Assembly (NCBI GenBank): GCA_029961685.1
Contig: JARWKL010000016.1
Span: forward strand, 20,404,157 to 20,468,156
Direction of reading: 5' to 3'
From: Aristolochia californica
Taxonomy: Eukaryota > Streptophyta > Magnoliopsida > Piperales > Aristolochiaceae
Length of the DNA: 64,000 nucleotides
Part shown: in pieces, positions 45,100 through 57,700 of the stretch
Layout: each line of letters starts with the position of its first letter
How positions within the stretch are numbered: position 1 is the stretch's first letter
Position numbers and translations under genes: made by a program
Notes under the pieces: model-generated
What the model was told of the DNA's origin: nothing
Database searches by the model: none
What the model saw: the letters and a program-made list of their open reading frames with translations, nothing else

Positions 45100-46431
45100 T
45101 CATCATCAAGATATCTTATGCGGGTTGATCAGCAAATGTGACTACTGCATGCATGACGAATTGATTGTCTGAGCACTGATGATCAATAAGTGGTATTGTT
45201 GTGGGCATCATCATCAGGTCATCATATGTGGGTTGATAAGCAAATGGGACTGTTGTAGGCATGATAAACTGATCATTGAAGGGTTGATGATTAGTAAGTG
45301 GTAATGTTGTCGACATCATCATCAAGTCATTATGAGGACTGACCAGCAAGCAAAACCGTTGTGGGCATCATCATCAAGTGATCAAATAAGGGGGGTTGGT
45401 CAAACTCTGTAACAACAAAAGCAACAGATGGTCCAACTTGCAAACCGTATGAAGTCTCTGCAAGCTCTGACGACTAATAAAAAAAGAAGTCTATTGTGGA
45501 AGTCTCAATCGACAATGAAGAACTCATCAAAGGATTTGCATCCAAAGAAGAAACAACCTCATCTTGAAATTGTCTCGTGGAGTTTACTCCAACACCCATA
45601 TCACTTGTATTGATCTTTTTTTTCTTCATGGTAGTGGATTCTATATCATACACAGGAATCCAGTTGTACCATTATCAATTACAAGAAGATTATCAACACA
45701 TACATACGTCAAATATATGTACAAACCCTAAGAATTAAAGGGGAATTAAAGGAGAGATGTAAACCAAAACTAAACAAGAAACAGACACAATTTGATGCAT
45801 GACCTAAGTAAGCCTACCTTGCTAAGCCCTTAGTCATACATGAGCCAGTTCATTTTGGTGGCACAAAGGTAGTTAGAGTCTACCTATAGTAGGTGGAAGA
45901 TGAGTTATCTCTTGTGGTCGACCAACTAACCCTGGGACATGATGTTTTGGAAGCTGCCAGTGGCCTTTCAGAAACCATTGGCTGCTCTTCAATTTGGTCG
46001 GTTTCCTTTGGGATATTTGGGTGTCCTCGGAGTGAAGAAGTATCACTCCTCAGTCACCGTTGCGTAAGTTTCTATCAAATATAAGAAAGAAATATGGTCA
46101 AGACGAAAAGAGAAACATTCAACGATGAGCAAGAAATGAATGATAGCAGTCTAGTGAAGACAAGATTGAGTCAAGTTAAAAAGACCTGATGAGGACAAAA
46201 GCTAATCGAAACGACAAAAAATGAATGTCTTTGTAAAAGGAAAAGGAAAGAATGAAAATGTTTCATATCAGTGAGTTCATGGGGATGGAAGTCATAAACG
46301 TTAACTCGATGGATGAAACTAGGAGGGATATCCTCTAATCCAAACATCCTTCTCATATAGTATGTCACCAGCTCAACGTCAGTAGGGTTGTATCTAAATC
46401 CTACTGGCACTGATACAGACATTGGCGGCAC
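45100..46431 (-). pseudogene. NAC transcription factor pseudogene, copy A
   Basis: Exon 1 (46431 to about 46260) reads PVGFRYNPTDVELVTYYMRR then DIPPSFIHRVNVYDFHPHEL, the NAC subdomains A and B. Exon 2 (about 46065-45830) reads YFFTPRTPKYPKGNRPN and KATGSFQNIM, but has TGA stops at three places, including the Trp positions of the conserved EWYFF and GFWKATG blocks. TKMNWLMYD marks subdomain D, also followed by a stop. The C-terminal module (FQDEVVSSLDANPLMSS) and repeats of the PTTVPFAYQPTYDDLMMMPT type follow at 45613-45116. The stops are consistent with C-to-T decay. Confidence 0.85.
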
Positions 46432-46439
46432 AACAAAAC

Positions 46440-48150
46440 TGGATTCTCCAAAAAAAATTTGTCCCTCTCTCCATCTTCGATCACTCGAATGAGTAAGGCT
46501 ACACTACCTGCTCCATATACAATAGTTCTATTTGACGGTGCTCTTAAAAATCCACACGTCACATGCTCTTAAAATCTTTAAGATTTGTTCAACAAGGTGT
46601 TGTGGGGTAGCAGCCAGTAATTTGGGCCATTTCTAGTCCCCATGGTAGTGGGTCCCCTTTGTGATACGATTAACGAATTACTTGAATAAATTAATAGTAC
46701 TAATAGCTTTTCCTGTTGATTTAATTACTGTTTTAGGTTTAGAATATTTTTATTTCAACCTCCCAATTGATTTAAAATCTTATAGCTTTAGTAATTGAAC
46801 CTGTTTTTATATTTTTTATAGTAGCCAAAATAACTATAGAAAATGTTGCACAATTCTTTGTTCACAATTCACAAATTGTCACCAATTTAATCGTCGGAGC
46901 ACAATTCACAATATTGTCACAAGATTGTCACATATTATTTATGCAAAGTAATCAAATGGATTGCAATGAATGGGGTATGGCTTGTGAGATGTGCAACACA
47001 TTGCAACACCAAACAGAGAAGGGCATTCTCATCATCCCCTTCTTTCTGGAAAAAAAGTCACCAATATATCAGACTATGTTTTGAGTTAAAGGCATTGCCT
47101 CACATTTTGATCTTACGCTTTTATATCCTAAATCTTGATCACTAGACAACACAACTTTATTACCCATTCAAGCAAGAAACTCTGATATTATACATAATTA
47201 TTTTTTTATAAATTGTAACATATCTTATCCCCTTGAAACTGTCACTTTTGTTTTAGCTTATTTTTATATTTAAAAATATATTTCAAAGATATTATATTTA
47301 CGATTCGTATTATTTGGGACAAAAATACCCTTGTTTCCAACCACAACCATGTCATAACATAAGATTATCATAGTGCATGACACAGTATTTCACTATAGAG
47401 TAACATAGTTATTATTTATTGTTTAACATAATACATAATATGATATTTTATTCCAAAATAGCATAATTGTTTCCTAGATAAAGATGTCTTAGTTTGGGTA
47501 AGAAACAAGGACATTTTTCGGTAGTAGAATGCTATGTTATGTAGTGTCATAATTATATGTTATGGAATAGTTTTAGGTTGGAAATTGGAGCATTTTTATT
47601 ATTGTAAAGAATATGAATCCTAAATATAACATCTTTGATATGCTAATTGTGGACTTAGTATCATTGGATATAAAATCTATAAATTTTCCTTTTAACTTTC
47701 GATCATGTTGACTTTGGAATTTGTACTGAAAATATTCAGAGTTGGAAGTTACATTCCTTGTTCATTAGATCCTACATTGGTCCTGGCTATTCTCTGAGAC
47801 ATGCTGCATGTCCTTCACACTGCTCAATCTTCCACAATCAGTTTCGAAGCTTCTCACAATCCAGTGGGATCAATGATGGGTCAAACATCACCAATTATTT
47901 TCAGATTTTCAACATTGAACTCTTTCTTGGAGAGAAAATGGAGAGGGTTATTGTGGCACCCGTTTCTAGTCTTCAAATTTCTCAATTCCTCCTCGTTTGG
48001 TGATCTTTCTTACAATTCAGCCTTTTTTCTGTCACAAAGTAGCTCAGAAAGCCGAATCTTTAACCATTAAGTTGGCTCGAGGTTGAAGATTTAGAGCTCT
48101 AGATATTTGCATATTGATTGCTCTCCTAGTTCTAGAATGCATGACAGCTC
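46440..48150. other. AT-rich intergenic stretch
   Basis: No gene recognised. The two overlapping frames near 47758-48070 are out of frame with each other and featureless. The right end is the promoter region of the proline-rich pseudogene. Confidence 0.5.
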
Positions 48151-48158
48151 TATATAAA
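48151..48158 (+). promoter_or_regulatory. TATA box of the 48.2-kb proline-rich gene
   Basis: TATATAAA located 52 bp upstream of ATG 48203. This implies a very short leader, the same arrangement as the proline-rich gene at 26.6 kb. Confidence 0.55.
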
Positions 48159-48202
48159 CCTTCTTCAACTCTTCTGTTTGCAGAGTTAGTAGTACTCTAG
48201 TC

Positions 48203-48554
48203 ATGGTTTTTCAGTTCTTGAGTAAGAAACTCTCTGTGTTGCTTTTCTGTTGATCTTACTCCTGTTCTGCGACTCCTTCGTCCCCTTGGTGACTGTGGCA
48301 AAGTGGCAGCCCGGGAGGGGACCGTGAAGGGAGAAGAAAATGGGAGAAATGTAGACAAATTCAGTGAAACGAGGATGAAACTGGAAGAGATGAGCTTGCC
48401 ACCACTGCCTCAATTTCCATTTCCACCAGCCTTCGTGATTCCACAACTACCTCCTCTCCCCAAGCTGCCTTCCATCCCAGCTATCCCAACGTTTTCTCCT
48501 TTCCATCCAATCAGTTTCCCTCCTTTTCCTTTCTTCTCGCCACCTCCACTGTGA
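48203..48554 (+). pseudogene. Proline-rich secreted protein, frame-broken
   Basis: From ATG 48203 the frame reads MVFQFLSKKLSVLLFC then TGA at 48251. The continuation of a signal peptide (LILLLFCDSFVPLVTVA) is in the next frame. The rest is in the third frame: EGTVKGEENGRNVDKFSE, then the Pro-rich tail MSLPPLPQFPFPPAFVIPQL and PPLPKLPSIPAIPTFSPF, ending FFSPPPL at 48554. Two frameshifts are thus needed. The tail resembles the 26.6-kb gene. An unrecognised intron or a sequencing error could also explain the breaks. Confidence 0.6.
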
Positions 48555-48946
48555 GCTCAGCCATTCGTCTGGACTTGGGTTTTCAAGCGTTACTCTTCCG
48601 GTAATGGCTTTCGTGCTGTTTTAAAGTTCTTTAAGTTGATCAACTGTACTGATGTTCGGTTAATTATAATGCACCATCTACATCTATGTCTACATGAATG
48701 TAGAGAGAGAGGGAGAGAGAGAGCTATCTGGTAAGAAACACAAAAAAAAAAAAAAAGAGAATCTCCAACTTGCATCCAGCTCATAATCAAAAGGGTCTTC
48801 ATGGTCGTCTTAGAGAGAACCTCAAACAAATACTCCTCTCTAACTCGTTTCTCTCATATTAATACATTTATCAAACTGAGAATTACAAATCTAAATACCA
48901 GAACACCATTTACAACAAGAGAAGCAATACCCACATCATCTTCAAT

Positions 48947-50287
48947 TCAAGCAACGCTGAAGGAAGTTGCAGCGCCTTCTACAAACTTCCTCGCTCCCTT
49001 GAACCATCTCTTGTCTCCAGCCTGGGCCTTGCAGATGTAGAGTTTACCGTCATTGACGGTGGCCACGATCAATTGGTGCTTGCCACCTTCATCTCCATCA
49101 GCTGTTCTGGTAAGTACTGTGACGTAGTAGTACTCTTTGCCATTGATTACCGGTGTTGCGGTCTCCAGAATGTTTGCAGTTGCCACAGCATCAGTATCAA
49201 AACCACCCTGTTAGGATTTCCACCAAAAATTGTTAGCCCAAGCAAACGATGTCTTCTTGACTGTCAATTCTGTGATTCATAACATACCTCTGAGGCAGTT
49301 TTCCCAGAGTAGGCTTGCTTCCCAAGCAGAAAGTTCACCTGCAGATTACCACAACAAAAATTATTTGTCCTCTGTTTCAAGTTTTGGGTGCGATGCTTCA
49401 ATGGGTTCTTGTTTCTATTCCAGTCGCTTGAATTTGGGGTTCTCTCATTATTTGGATATTGCATTGTGGTGAAAGTTCCAACTATTGTTCTGCAATTCAT
49501 AATAATAGACCAATCAAGAAATTGAGATCACCTCATTGAGGAACTCCTCGGGGGCTCCATACTCCTTGATTGATTTCTTGTTTGTGGGCGTAATTATAAC
49601 ACTGACATTGCTGTTTGAGTCGAAGTTGTCTTCATATCTCAACACCTGACCAGGGAACTCCCTTTCTTTGCTGGGATTCCATTTGGATGGAACCGACAGC
49701 TTGAATCCCTCACCAGAGATAGGTAGGTAGTCGGTGTTGGTCTTTGGCTTCCCGAAAACGTTAGCTGCAGAAAATTTATCGATGAATGGTGGAAATATTC
49801 ACAGGTTTTCTGTTCTTGAAGTAATAACAACAACAATTGTGAATAATCAATTACTGCAACGGCCATCAATTAGTACAGCCACAAGCACGAGATCCTCCAA
49901 AAAGGGGAAGACCCATCATTTCCCTGGTTCCAAATTTTAACGACACCGAAAGCTTTGTATGTTAAGATTTATCTGTTGCGGATAGAATTCCTGTGTCTAA
50001 ATCCAGTAAGAGAGCAACAAGGGTAGGCGGAAGTCGTAAGATTTACCAGCCTGGCCGTAGGCGGCGTCCGCGGGGGAGACCTTGGTACCGACGGCGGCAG
50101 CTCCAACGAGGATGGTGAGAGCGAAACGACGAGAGACGGCAACGTGGTCGTCATTGTCGCTGGTTTCCTGCTTTTGTGCTCTAACCACAAGCTGGGAAGG
50201 CTTGGCTGGAAAGTATCGCTGAGAGAGGGTCCTGGAGGAGGCGGTGGAGGGTGCATGGTGGTGAAGGAAGCAAGCAGTCGAAGCCAT
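48947..50287 (-). CDS. PSBP: PsbP, photosystem II 23-kDa oxygen-evolving enhancer protein
   Basis: Extrinsic lumenal subunit that stabilises the Mn/Ca/Cl cluster of photosystem II. Four coding exons: 50287-50047, 49764-49532, 49338-49288, 49207-48947, giving 261 residues. The bipartite transit sequence starts [15 protein letters not shown]. The second part has the twin arginine ([16 protein letters not shown], Arg53-Arg54) typical of Tat export to the lumen. It ends SPADA, with the mature protein starting [14 protein letters not shown]. Conserved mature blocks are [30 protein letters not shown] and the C terminus [19 protein letters not shown]. All introns are GT-AG. The leader right before the ATG is a CT-rich run (50302-50340). 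Confidence 0.96.
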
Positions 50288-50301
50288 CTATGACACTGTT
50301 T

Positions 50302-50340
50302 GTCTCTCTCTCTGTCTCTCTCTCTCTCTCTCTTTCTCTC
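50302..50340. repeat. CT/GA-rich run in the PsbP leader
   Basis: Nearly continuous CT dinucleotides (GA on the coding strand) start 15 bp upstream of the PsbP ATG. Confidence 0.85.
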
Positions 50341-50510
50341 ACTCACTACTGCAAGAAGGAGGAAAACAACTCTGTAAATGGGACAGAGGAGAGAGATGGA
50401 TAAGTGTGGGGGACGAGTGAAGGAAAATGGCCGGTTTTGGATTTTTGGATGTGGGAAGAGATGGCGAGAAGATGAGATTTTTTTTATTGGATAACGTTTA
50501 GGTCGCTGTG

Positions 50511-50524
50511 ATTGGTGCCACGTC
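50511..50524 (-). promoter_or_regulatory. CCAAT and G-box-like elements upstream of PsbP
   Basis: On the minus strand GACGTGGC (50524-50517, an ACGT-core element) is followed by CCAAT (50515-50511), about 225-240 bp upstream of the start codon. Such ACGT elements are common in light-regulated photosynthesis promoters; function here is inferred. Confidence 0.4.
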
Positions 50525-50529
50525 TCTTC

Positions 50530-51776
50530 ACATCTTTCATTCTCAGCCTTTCTTCGCCACTAATTTTGATTACTCTCCCTCTCAGTGCTTCTCTATCCTC
50601 TCTATCTCCACATCTCCCCCATTTCTCCTCTCTTGATTCACATGAAAAGTATCATAATATCCTTCATATATAAACAGATAATTAATCCTTAATTTGTTTA
50701 AAATGTTACTTTTGAGGTATCTCAGCTCAATTTTCTTATAATGGGTATGTTAAAGCATGTTAAAAGGATTATCCATCATCACTAATTTTATCTTTCTAGC
50801 TCTTCATCTCTTCTCTCCACACACGGCCTAGCTCTGCAACCGGGATTCTGAACCAAAACCATCGTTCACCATCCTGGCCATGATAACCACAGGCTCTATT
50901 GTAACCCATAATGGAAGAATCTGTGGCTTCTTTCAGATGAATGGCACAAACACACCATGGAAGCCCAGATTATTCATTCAAAAAATTAAACAGGATCACT
51001 TGCGCTCAATGACACTGGGCAGAGGTTCCAGAGAAACCTTTCCTAGACTTCCTTCAGCAACCAAAAGAATGGAACCGCGGGAAGGACAGGACCAGAATAC
51101 CTGGTGCAAATTAAGATGAGCAACCACAAGACAAACTCTGTCTAGATTTAATTTAAGTATACAACAGTAATCTCACAAGAATTCGTCTCAAAACCCATTT
51201 CAATGCCGCCAGCTCTAAATCAAGCCACTGGTTTGTAGGATCCCATCCTCAGAACTCATCTCAGCCACTGCACCTTTTTGTTATGATAATGTAAGCAAGG
51301 AATGGAGTTAAATAGGACATTACATAGGGGACATCAGAAGCTCCCTTTGATATATCATTTCAACCAGTCCTAAAAACACCCAAATAGCCTCAAATAAAAA
51401 ATGACATATGAGGGACGTCTTGATAAAACCCTGATCCTTTAACACAGCAGAAACGAGTATGTGATATGAAAGCAGACGGGAATTTTGCCTGCTGCTCGGC
51501 TCAAGGTAATATCTAGAGATGCCCTCATTCCGCCAAAAACAATCTATAATTGGTCCTTCCTGCATAATCTCAAACGGTAAACAGTCGGTTTCTTGAAAGA
51601 AGATTTCATTAGAAGCAAGATCTCCATGTGTAGAACAAGATTTGGTCAGATAGAAAAAACTAATATGTTGTCACCAAGATGTTAAGTTTTTTTTTGTTTT
51701 GTTTTTTTTTTTTTTGACAAGCCAAATAAATTGCTGGTTCTATCCAAAGCTTATAGAGATGGAATATTTTACCTTC
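50530..51776. other. Intergenic stretch between PsbP and eRF3
   Basis: Upstream region of PsbP and 3' flank of eRF3. A 79-codon plus frame at 50880-51119 and an 81-codon minus frame at 51320-51565 resemble no family. A poly-T run is at about 51688-51715. Confidence 0.5.
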
Positions 51777-54700
51777 TTAAGCAGCTCCAGATAAGGTGGT
51801 TCTTCCCGCGGGAGGGAGTCTAGTAACTTTTCCCACTGCAATTGTTTTTCCTATAATAGCATGACAACTTTCTTTTAGTGACCTGAAGTCATATAGACAA
51901 CCATCTAGCACTTCATATACTTTTAAACACAGATTAGCACTTCTACTTCTTGCTTACCTTCAGACCTAAGGGTAAACCTTCCAAGCTGTTGGAAATCAGA
52001 GAAATTCTCTATACATATTAAGTTATTCACCTGTCAAGTACAAAAGAATAAGAATCAGGCACCCATAATCTAACAAAAATGTTGGACAGTAATGAGTTTC
52101 ATATTCACAATATGACATGTCAATATCCTGCCCATCACAATAAACAGATTTTGGGTAATAAATAGACCTCCGATATTACTTTTTTTAGCCACAACACTTC
52201 CAAAATTATGCAATAATGACATAATTGAAAATTTTATTACAACTGAATCACAGTAAGTTACCTGAATACGACATACTATAACAGCACCATTCTTCACAAA
52301 AAGAGCTTTCTTCTTAAGTACTTTCCTGGTCTTAGGGTCCATCTGCTCAAACAGCTCCACAATCTCACACTCTTCAACGACTGAATGTATATGCAGCACT
52401 GCCTTGTAGCCAGCAGTAAAAATGGCCTGTTGCATATACATTTTGATAGATGTCCTTAGATAAGATACATCTGCCAGAAGCAGAAAAAAAATAAAGCACA
52501 AGTAAAGTTGCAAACACAACACTCCAAGTCATACATTATCAAGCAACTCAAGGATCTGCAATTGTGCATCAAATTCAAAATTTGCACTTATAGGTCTATC
52601 TGCAAAATGGAGAAAAAAATGTTATTAATATTAGAGATATTCCAGCTACATTGAAGCTAAGAAGTTATCTTTCCTCAACAACTATAAGTCAGATTCTTTT
52701 TTTGGCCTCATCTCAAATTCCCTGGTGAATCAAACTTCACTACTCTTACCATTTATTCTTTCTATATGTACATGGCAGGTTCTTATGTTTCCCTCTAAAT
52801 CCTGAAGCCTGTAGTCTGTTTTTAACAAAAAAAATTTAAAACATTTCTCTTCTCTATGTTTCATCCAAAAGTAGTTTCTTTTCACAGTAGCATAAGATGA
52901 GGAACGGTAAACTACAGCACCTGATACAGTATGAAGTTCCACAGTACCAAAGATAATGAACACGTAGTTTATTATTTCAGTCAAAAGCCAATAACAAGAA
53001 AACAGAGGCAAATACCCCTTTTCAAGAAGAGATGAAGGGCAGGGGAGGGGAGGGAAATTTTCTTAACTCTTTCCTTTCAAAAGAAAAAATTAACATTCTC
53101 AATCCTATTTGATTGAATGAAATAGATAGTCCAATATTAAGCAGAAGCTTACAACAATCACATACCAGCACTGCATAACACAAAACCACTGAGTATGTCC
53201 TCGTCTTCAATCCCTGATAGTTTCACCCTGACATTTTCACCTGGAGCTGCATGTTTTACTTTGTTTTCATCGCAATGTAGGCCAATAACTTTCACATGAG
53301 CCTGTAACGGAGAATATAGAAATAAAGTTGAGATCCATTCAAAAGATTAAAGAAAAAAAACATATACGATATCGTAACAATTATGATAAGGTTGAACATG
53401 AGAAGCCTCTCTATACAGCAAGCTCCACTACTAGGCAGGGACAAGGAAACTAACAAACCTTATTGGGCATGATCAATAAGTTGTCACCCTCCCTGACAGT
53501 ACCAGACTCTATTTTTCCCATCACAACTGTTCCCATATCTTTAAACTTGTCGATTATTGGCATCCTACAAATGAAAAACCATACAAATAAAAGCATATGT
53601 AATCTCAGACGTGGAGGAATTGAAAATAGAAAATCAACATAAATGCATTAAACACATCATGAAAATCAAATGCTTTGGACATAATGTCCAAAATTTCCAA
53701 TTTTCAACTACATGATAACATTGTGTTAATGCCCTTCCTACTCAAGGGTGGATGTTGCCCCTTCCTACTCAGGGACTACACCCAAGACATCTTGGCTTTA
53801 ACAGGGGTAAGGCATCTTGGTCCTGTTCCTACTTCAATGATGTTTCACCTGCAGGACTAAACTTTACCGGTTAATTTGTCACCTGCTGTGGCGGTGAAAG
53901 GGACAAATTCAGTAGCAACAGGATTCACTTGAAACAAGAAAACCATGGTGAACAACTTGTATGTAAGAAGAATAGTCTTGATACATCATGACAGTCAAGG
54001 GCTTTTAGAAAATAAAATTAAAAAACTACCTGAAATTTTTTTATTCAAGAAATGTAGTAAAGGCTGACAATATTGCCCGATTACCCGATCAACCATTTTA
54101 CCCATTTGACTATAAATGAAAAGAAAGGAAAAATTGTACCCATTTAAGAATTCGGGTAAGATTACCCCATTACCCGTCTTCCAATTTTTAAATGAAAAAG
54201 AAATGGGTAATGAGTATTTCATATCCATTTACCTGAACCTCATTTAAAAAACATGGTAAAGTTTAACAATGTTTTGCTCCTTTGTCTCTACCCTTACAGA
54301 AAAACATTAATAGAGAATATAGGTCATTAATTTTCTGACAGCAATCAATGCAACCATCTGTCTACCCTTTTCTCTCTCCATCCATTATCTCTGTTCACTT
54401 TGTCATATTCTATTAATTAATCAACTTCCTCTGTCATAAAAATCAAGATAAGCGAAGATGTTTCACTTTGTCTGAAAAAATTTCCAACCATTTGACTGAA
54501 CAGCAGTGTCACTGGAGAATCAAGAGTCGAGGGGCATATTGCAGTCTCACGTCCTAAAAACCCTAACAGCCAATCACGCAAAGCAAAGAATTCCAACTCT
54601 CTAAACTCCATTTTCTTCTTTCTCAGTTTTATGATCACCCTTCCCCCTATTTTTTTCATCCTTTTTCCTCACTAATCTCTCAGTTTCTTTCTTTCTTGCA

Positions 54701-57700
54701 TGATTACACTTCCGTTTCTACTTTCTCAGTTTGTTCTATCTTTTGCAGGATTTTCTCTCAAAGAGAACTCTAGCCTCCTCTCCAATCCATTCTCCTTCTA
54801 GCAGACTCATTTTCTCTTTTCCTCAAATTCCATGATCTTAGTGGGTCAAGACTTTTGAAGTCCGAAGACAAGATTGAGCAAAAGTTTTTGTCTACAAGTA
54901 CTAAAGATAGAAAGAACCATGAACGTTTTTGTATAGTGATGATTTTGTGATTTTATTCTATTTCATGGACGCATTGTCTAAATAAGAATTTTTATTTAAC
55001 ATATAAAACTTACCCGTTTGCTTACCAGTTTACCGTTGGTAAATGGAGGGGAAATCCGAAAACGGAATGGCCCTTTGTCAATTAAATGAAACAGGTAACA
55101 GTACAAGTGATAGCAAAATGGAACAGGTCATTCCTGCTGCTACCAGCTCACAGCCCTAAATGCAACATCCATGAGAAGTTCCTTCTCTGAATAATATCTC
55201 ATGAATGCAAACTATAATCTTTGTCTGTATGTAGAGAGGCCAAGTATAACTAGAAAAGACTTTTTGCCTGACAGCAATTTCCAACAAAGACTCTAAAATT
55301 GTTTTATATGCATAATTCATCAAGCAAGAAAAGAAATTTTGAAAGTAAAAATAACATTGTTTTCATCAAATGTTGTAGATCCTGACAGATATGAGCTGCA
55401 AGTAGATTAATAGTCATCCTAGCAGTCCCCAGAATAAAAAAATATCAAATATAAGCAACAACAAGGTAGTCACAACCAGGTAATAATCTGTATTTATAGT
55501 AAAGATAGAGATGACATCCACGCCTAGCATAATAATTAAAAAAAACAAACTATAGTTCTCAGCCCAACCGAAACTAGATTAATATTCAAGAGAACCTGCA
55601 TAGCATTCCATCATCATAAACAATATTTAGATGTATAAATCTATTAAAACATCCAAGAACTGTAAATACATAATTTCCATTGAGTTGAAGAATTAAACCA
55701 GAAGCAAGGATATGTACTTCACAAGTAATAAAACTAACTCATAAATAGACTACAACATCTTAGAAGACTTTTTGGGAAGAAGAAAACATTAACTAATCAA
55801 TTTAATAGAAGAATACACTCAATTTAACACAGAAAAGGAAAAAAGACAAAAAAAAAGAAAATCTTGGAATCTACCTTAATGGACCTTTAGGATCCCTTGA
55901 AGGAACTTCAAGAGCATCCAGGGCTTCAAAAAGACATTGACCATTCCACCATGGGCAAACACTTTTATCCACTCTTTCATTCATGTTTGAACCCAGCAAT
56001 CCAGATATTGGAAGGAAAATAACATCTGAAAGAGATCCAAAAAAAAAAATGTCATACTTGCAACTAAAACTGCATAAAGAATTATGGTACCCCTAATTTC
56101 TTTGTTTGCTTCACACCTTTTCTTTTAAGGAGCATTTGATAGATGATCAAATTTTTAAAAAAGAAAGAAACAAAAAGAGACCAACACAACCTTTTTTCAC
56201 ATTGTAACCAGAACTTTTGAGGAAAGGCACCATCTTTGATTCTATCTCATCATACCTGGTAACAAGCGATTGATAAAGCAAAATGTTCATCTTTCAGGAA
56301 AAAAAAAAAAAAAAAGAGAAAGCAATATGACAACTGAGAAAGCTCACCTTCCTTTAGACCAATTAACAGTAGGATCATCCATTTTGTTTACAACCACAAG
56401 CAGCTTAGAAACACCTAATGTTTTTGCAAGCTGGACATGTTCACGGGTCTGACCACCTCTCTCATATCCAGTTTCAAACTCACCCTTTCGAGCTGATATT
56501 ACCTGATAGACAACAATTGACATAAAATAAGTACATAAACATATTAGACGCACTTAAATCACAATTTGCAAAACCAAGGTTACCAGAACTCCAACATCTG
56601 CCTGGGAAGCACCACTAATCATGTTTGGAACATAACTCTTGTGACCCTGAAAATTTAACAAAGCAAAATGAAGAAGATAACTGAGCAACAGAAACACCAA
56701 CGGATCTTGACAAGCAATATTAGCTTCATGAAATGATAAAACTGGATCTTCACAAGCACTAGTAAGCACCACAAGGACACTTCCATAGTTTGTGCAGGCA
56801 ATCTCTTGCAAAGCACAAATGCATAAAGTAAAACAGATTAAAATGAACAAAGACTTACAGGAGCGTCTAAGATGGTGAACCTTGTTGTCTCTGTCTCAAA
56901 ATGAGCTCGACCAACTTCAACTGTGATACCCTACAATCAAGTATCAGATAAAATACATAAACATTATAAACTATAAGGAACAGAAATAAAATGTTACAGT
57001 TAGCTACACATGGAAATAGCACAATTGAAACGCAAAATGGGTAATGACTTAAGACAGTGTGATGCAAAATTCCTGGGTCTAGATAAATGTGGAATCAGTA
57101 CAAATGGCAGCAGTAAAAACTGTATTTACTTTGTGGTTTCACCAACCACAGGAAAAATCAAATGGAAACCAAGAATAATTATAGTTATCTTCAGATAACT
57201 CGTTTCCAGAAAACCAAAAAACAAAAGAAAAAAGGAAAAGACAAATAGCTGAGACAATTGAAAGTAACCATATTTTTTTAAATTTGTCTTCAGTTTCAGA
57301 GACTAAACCATCCCTAGAAATTATCTATATAGAATCAGGTAAGTGAATCACTGTTAGTATAAATTAAACGATCAGGTCAATAATTAGAAAATCAAAAGGC
57401 TATAAAATTATATAACCTAAGCCCAAAAAAAAAAAAAAAAAAAGGATGATTGAAGAGGAGAGGGGGGAGGGGGGGCGGGGTTAAGAAATGTGCCTTGACT
57501 CGCTCCTCCTCATTTGTGTCCATAATATATGCCATGTACCTATCACAAACATTAAAATATATATTCAGATAAAGGGCTACCAGCAAAGGAGAAAATGATG
57601 TAAGAGAAGTCAACTGATAAAATATGCAATCAAACACTACTTGGTTGCATGAATACGGTATAAACACAACGTGTCATTCAAGACATAGAATTAACAAATT

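Noticed and set aside
53565..55874. Possible gene or transposon in the 2.3-kb eRF3 intron
   Set aside because: Repeated TTACCC words and short frames are present, but no domain, LTR or terminal repeat could be identified.
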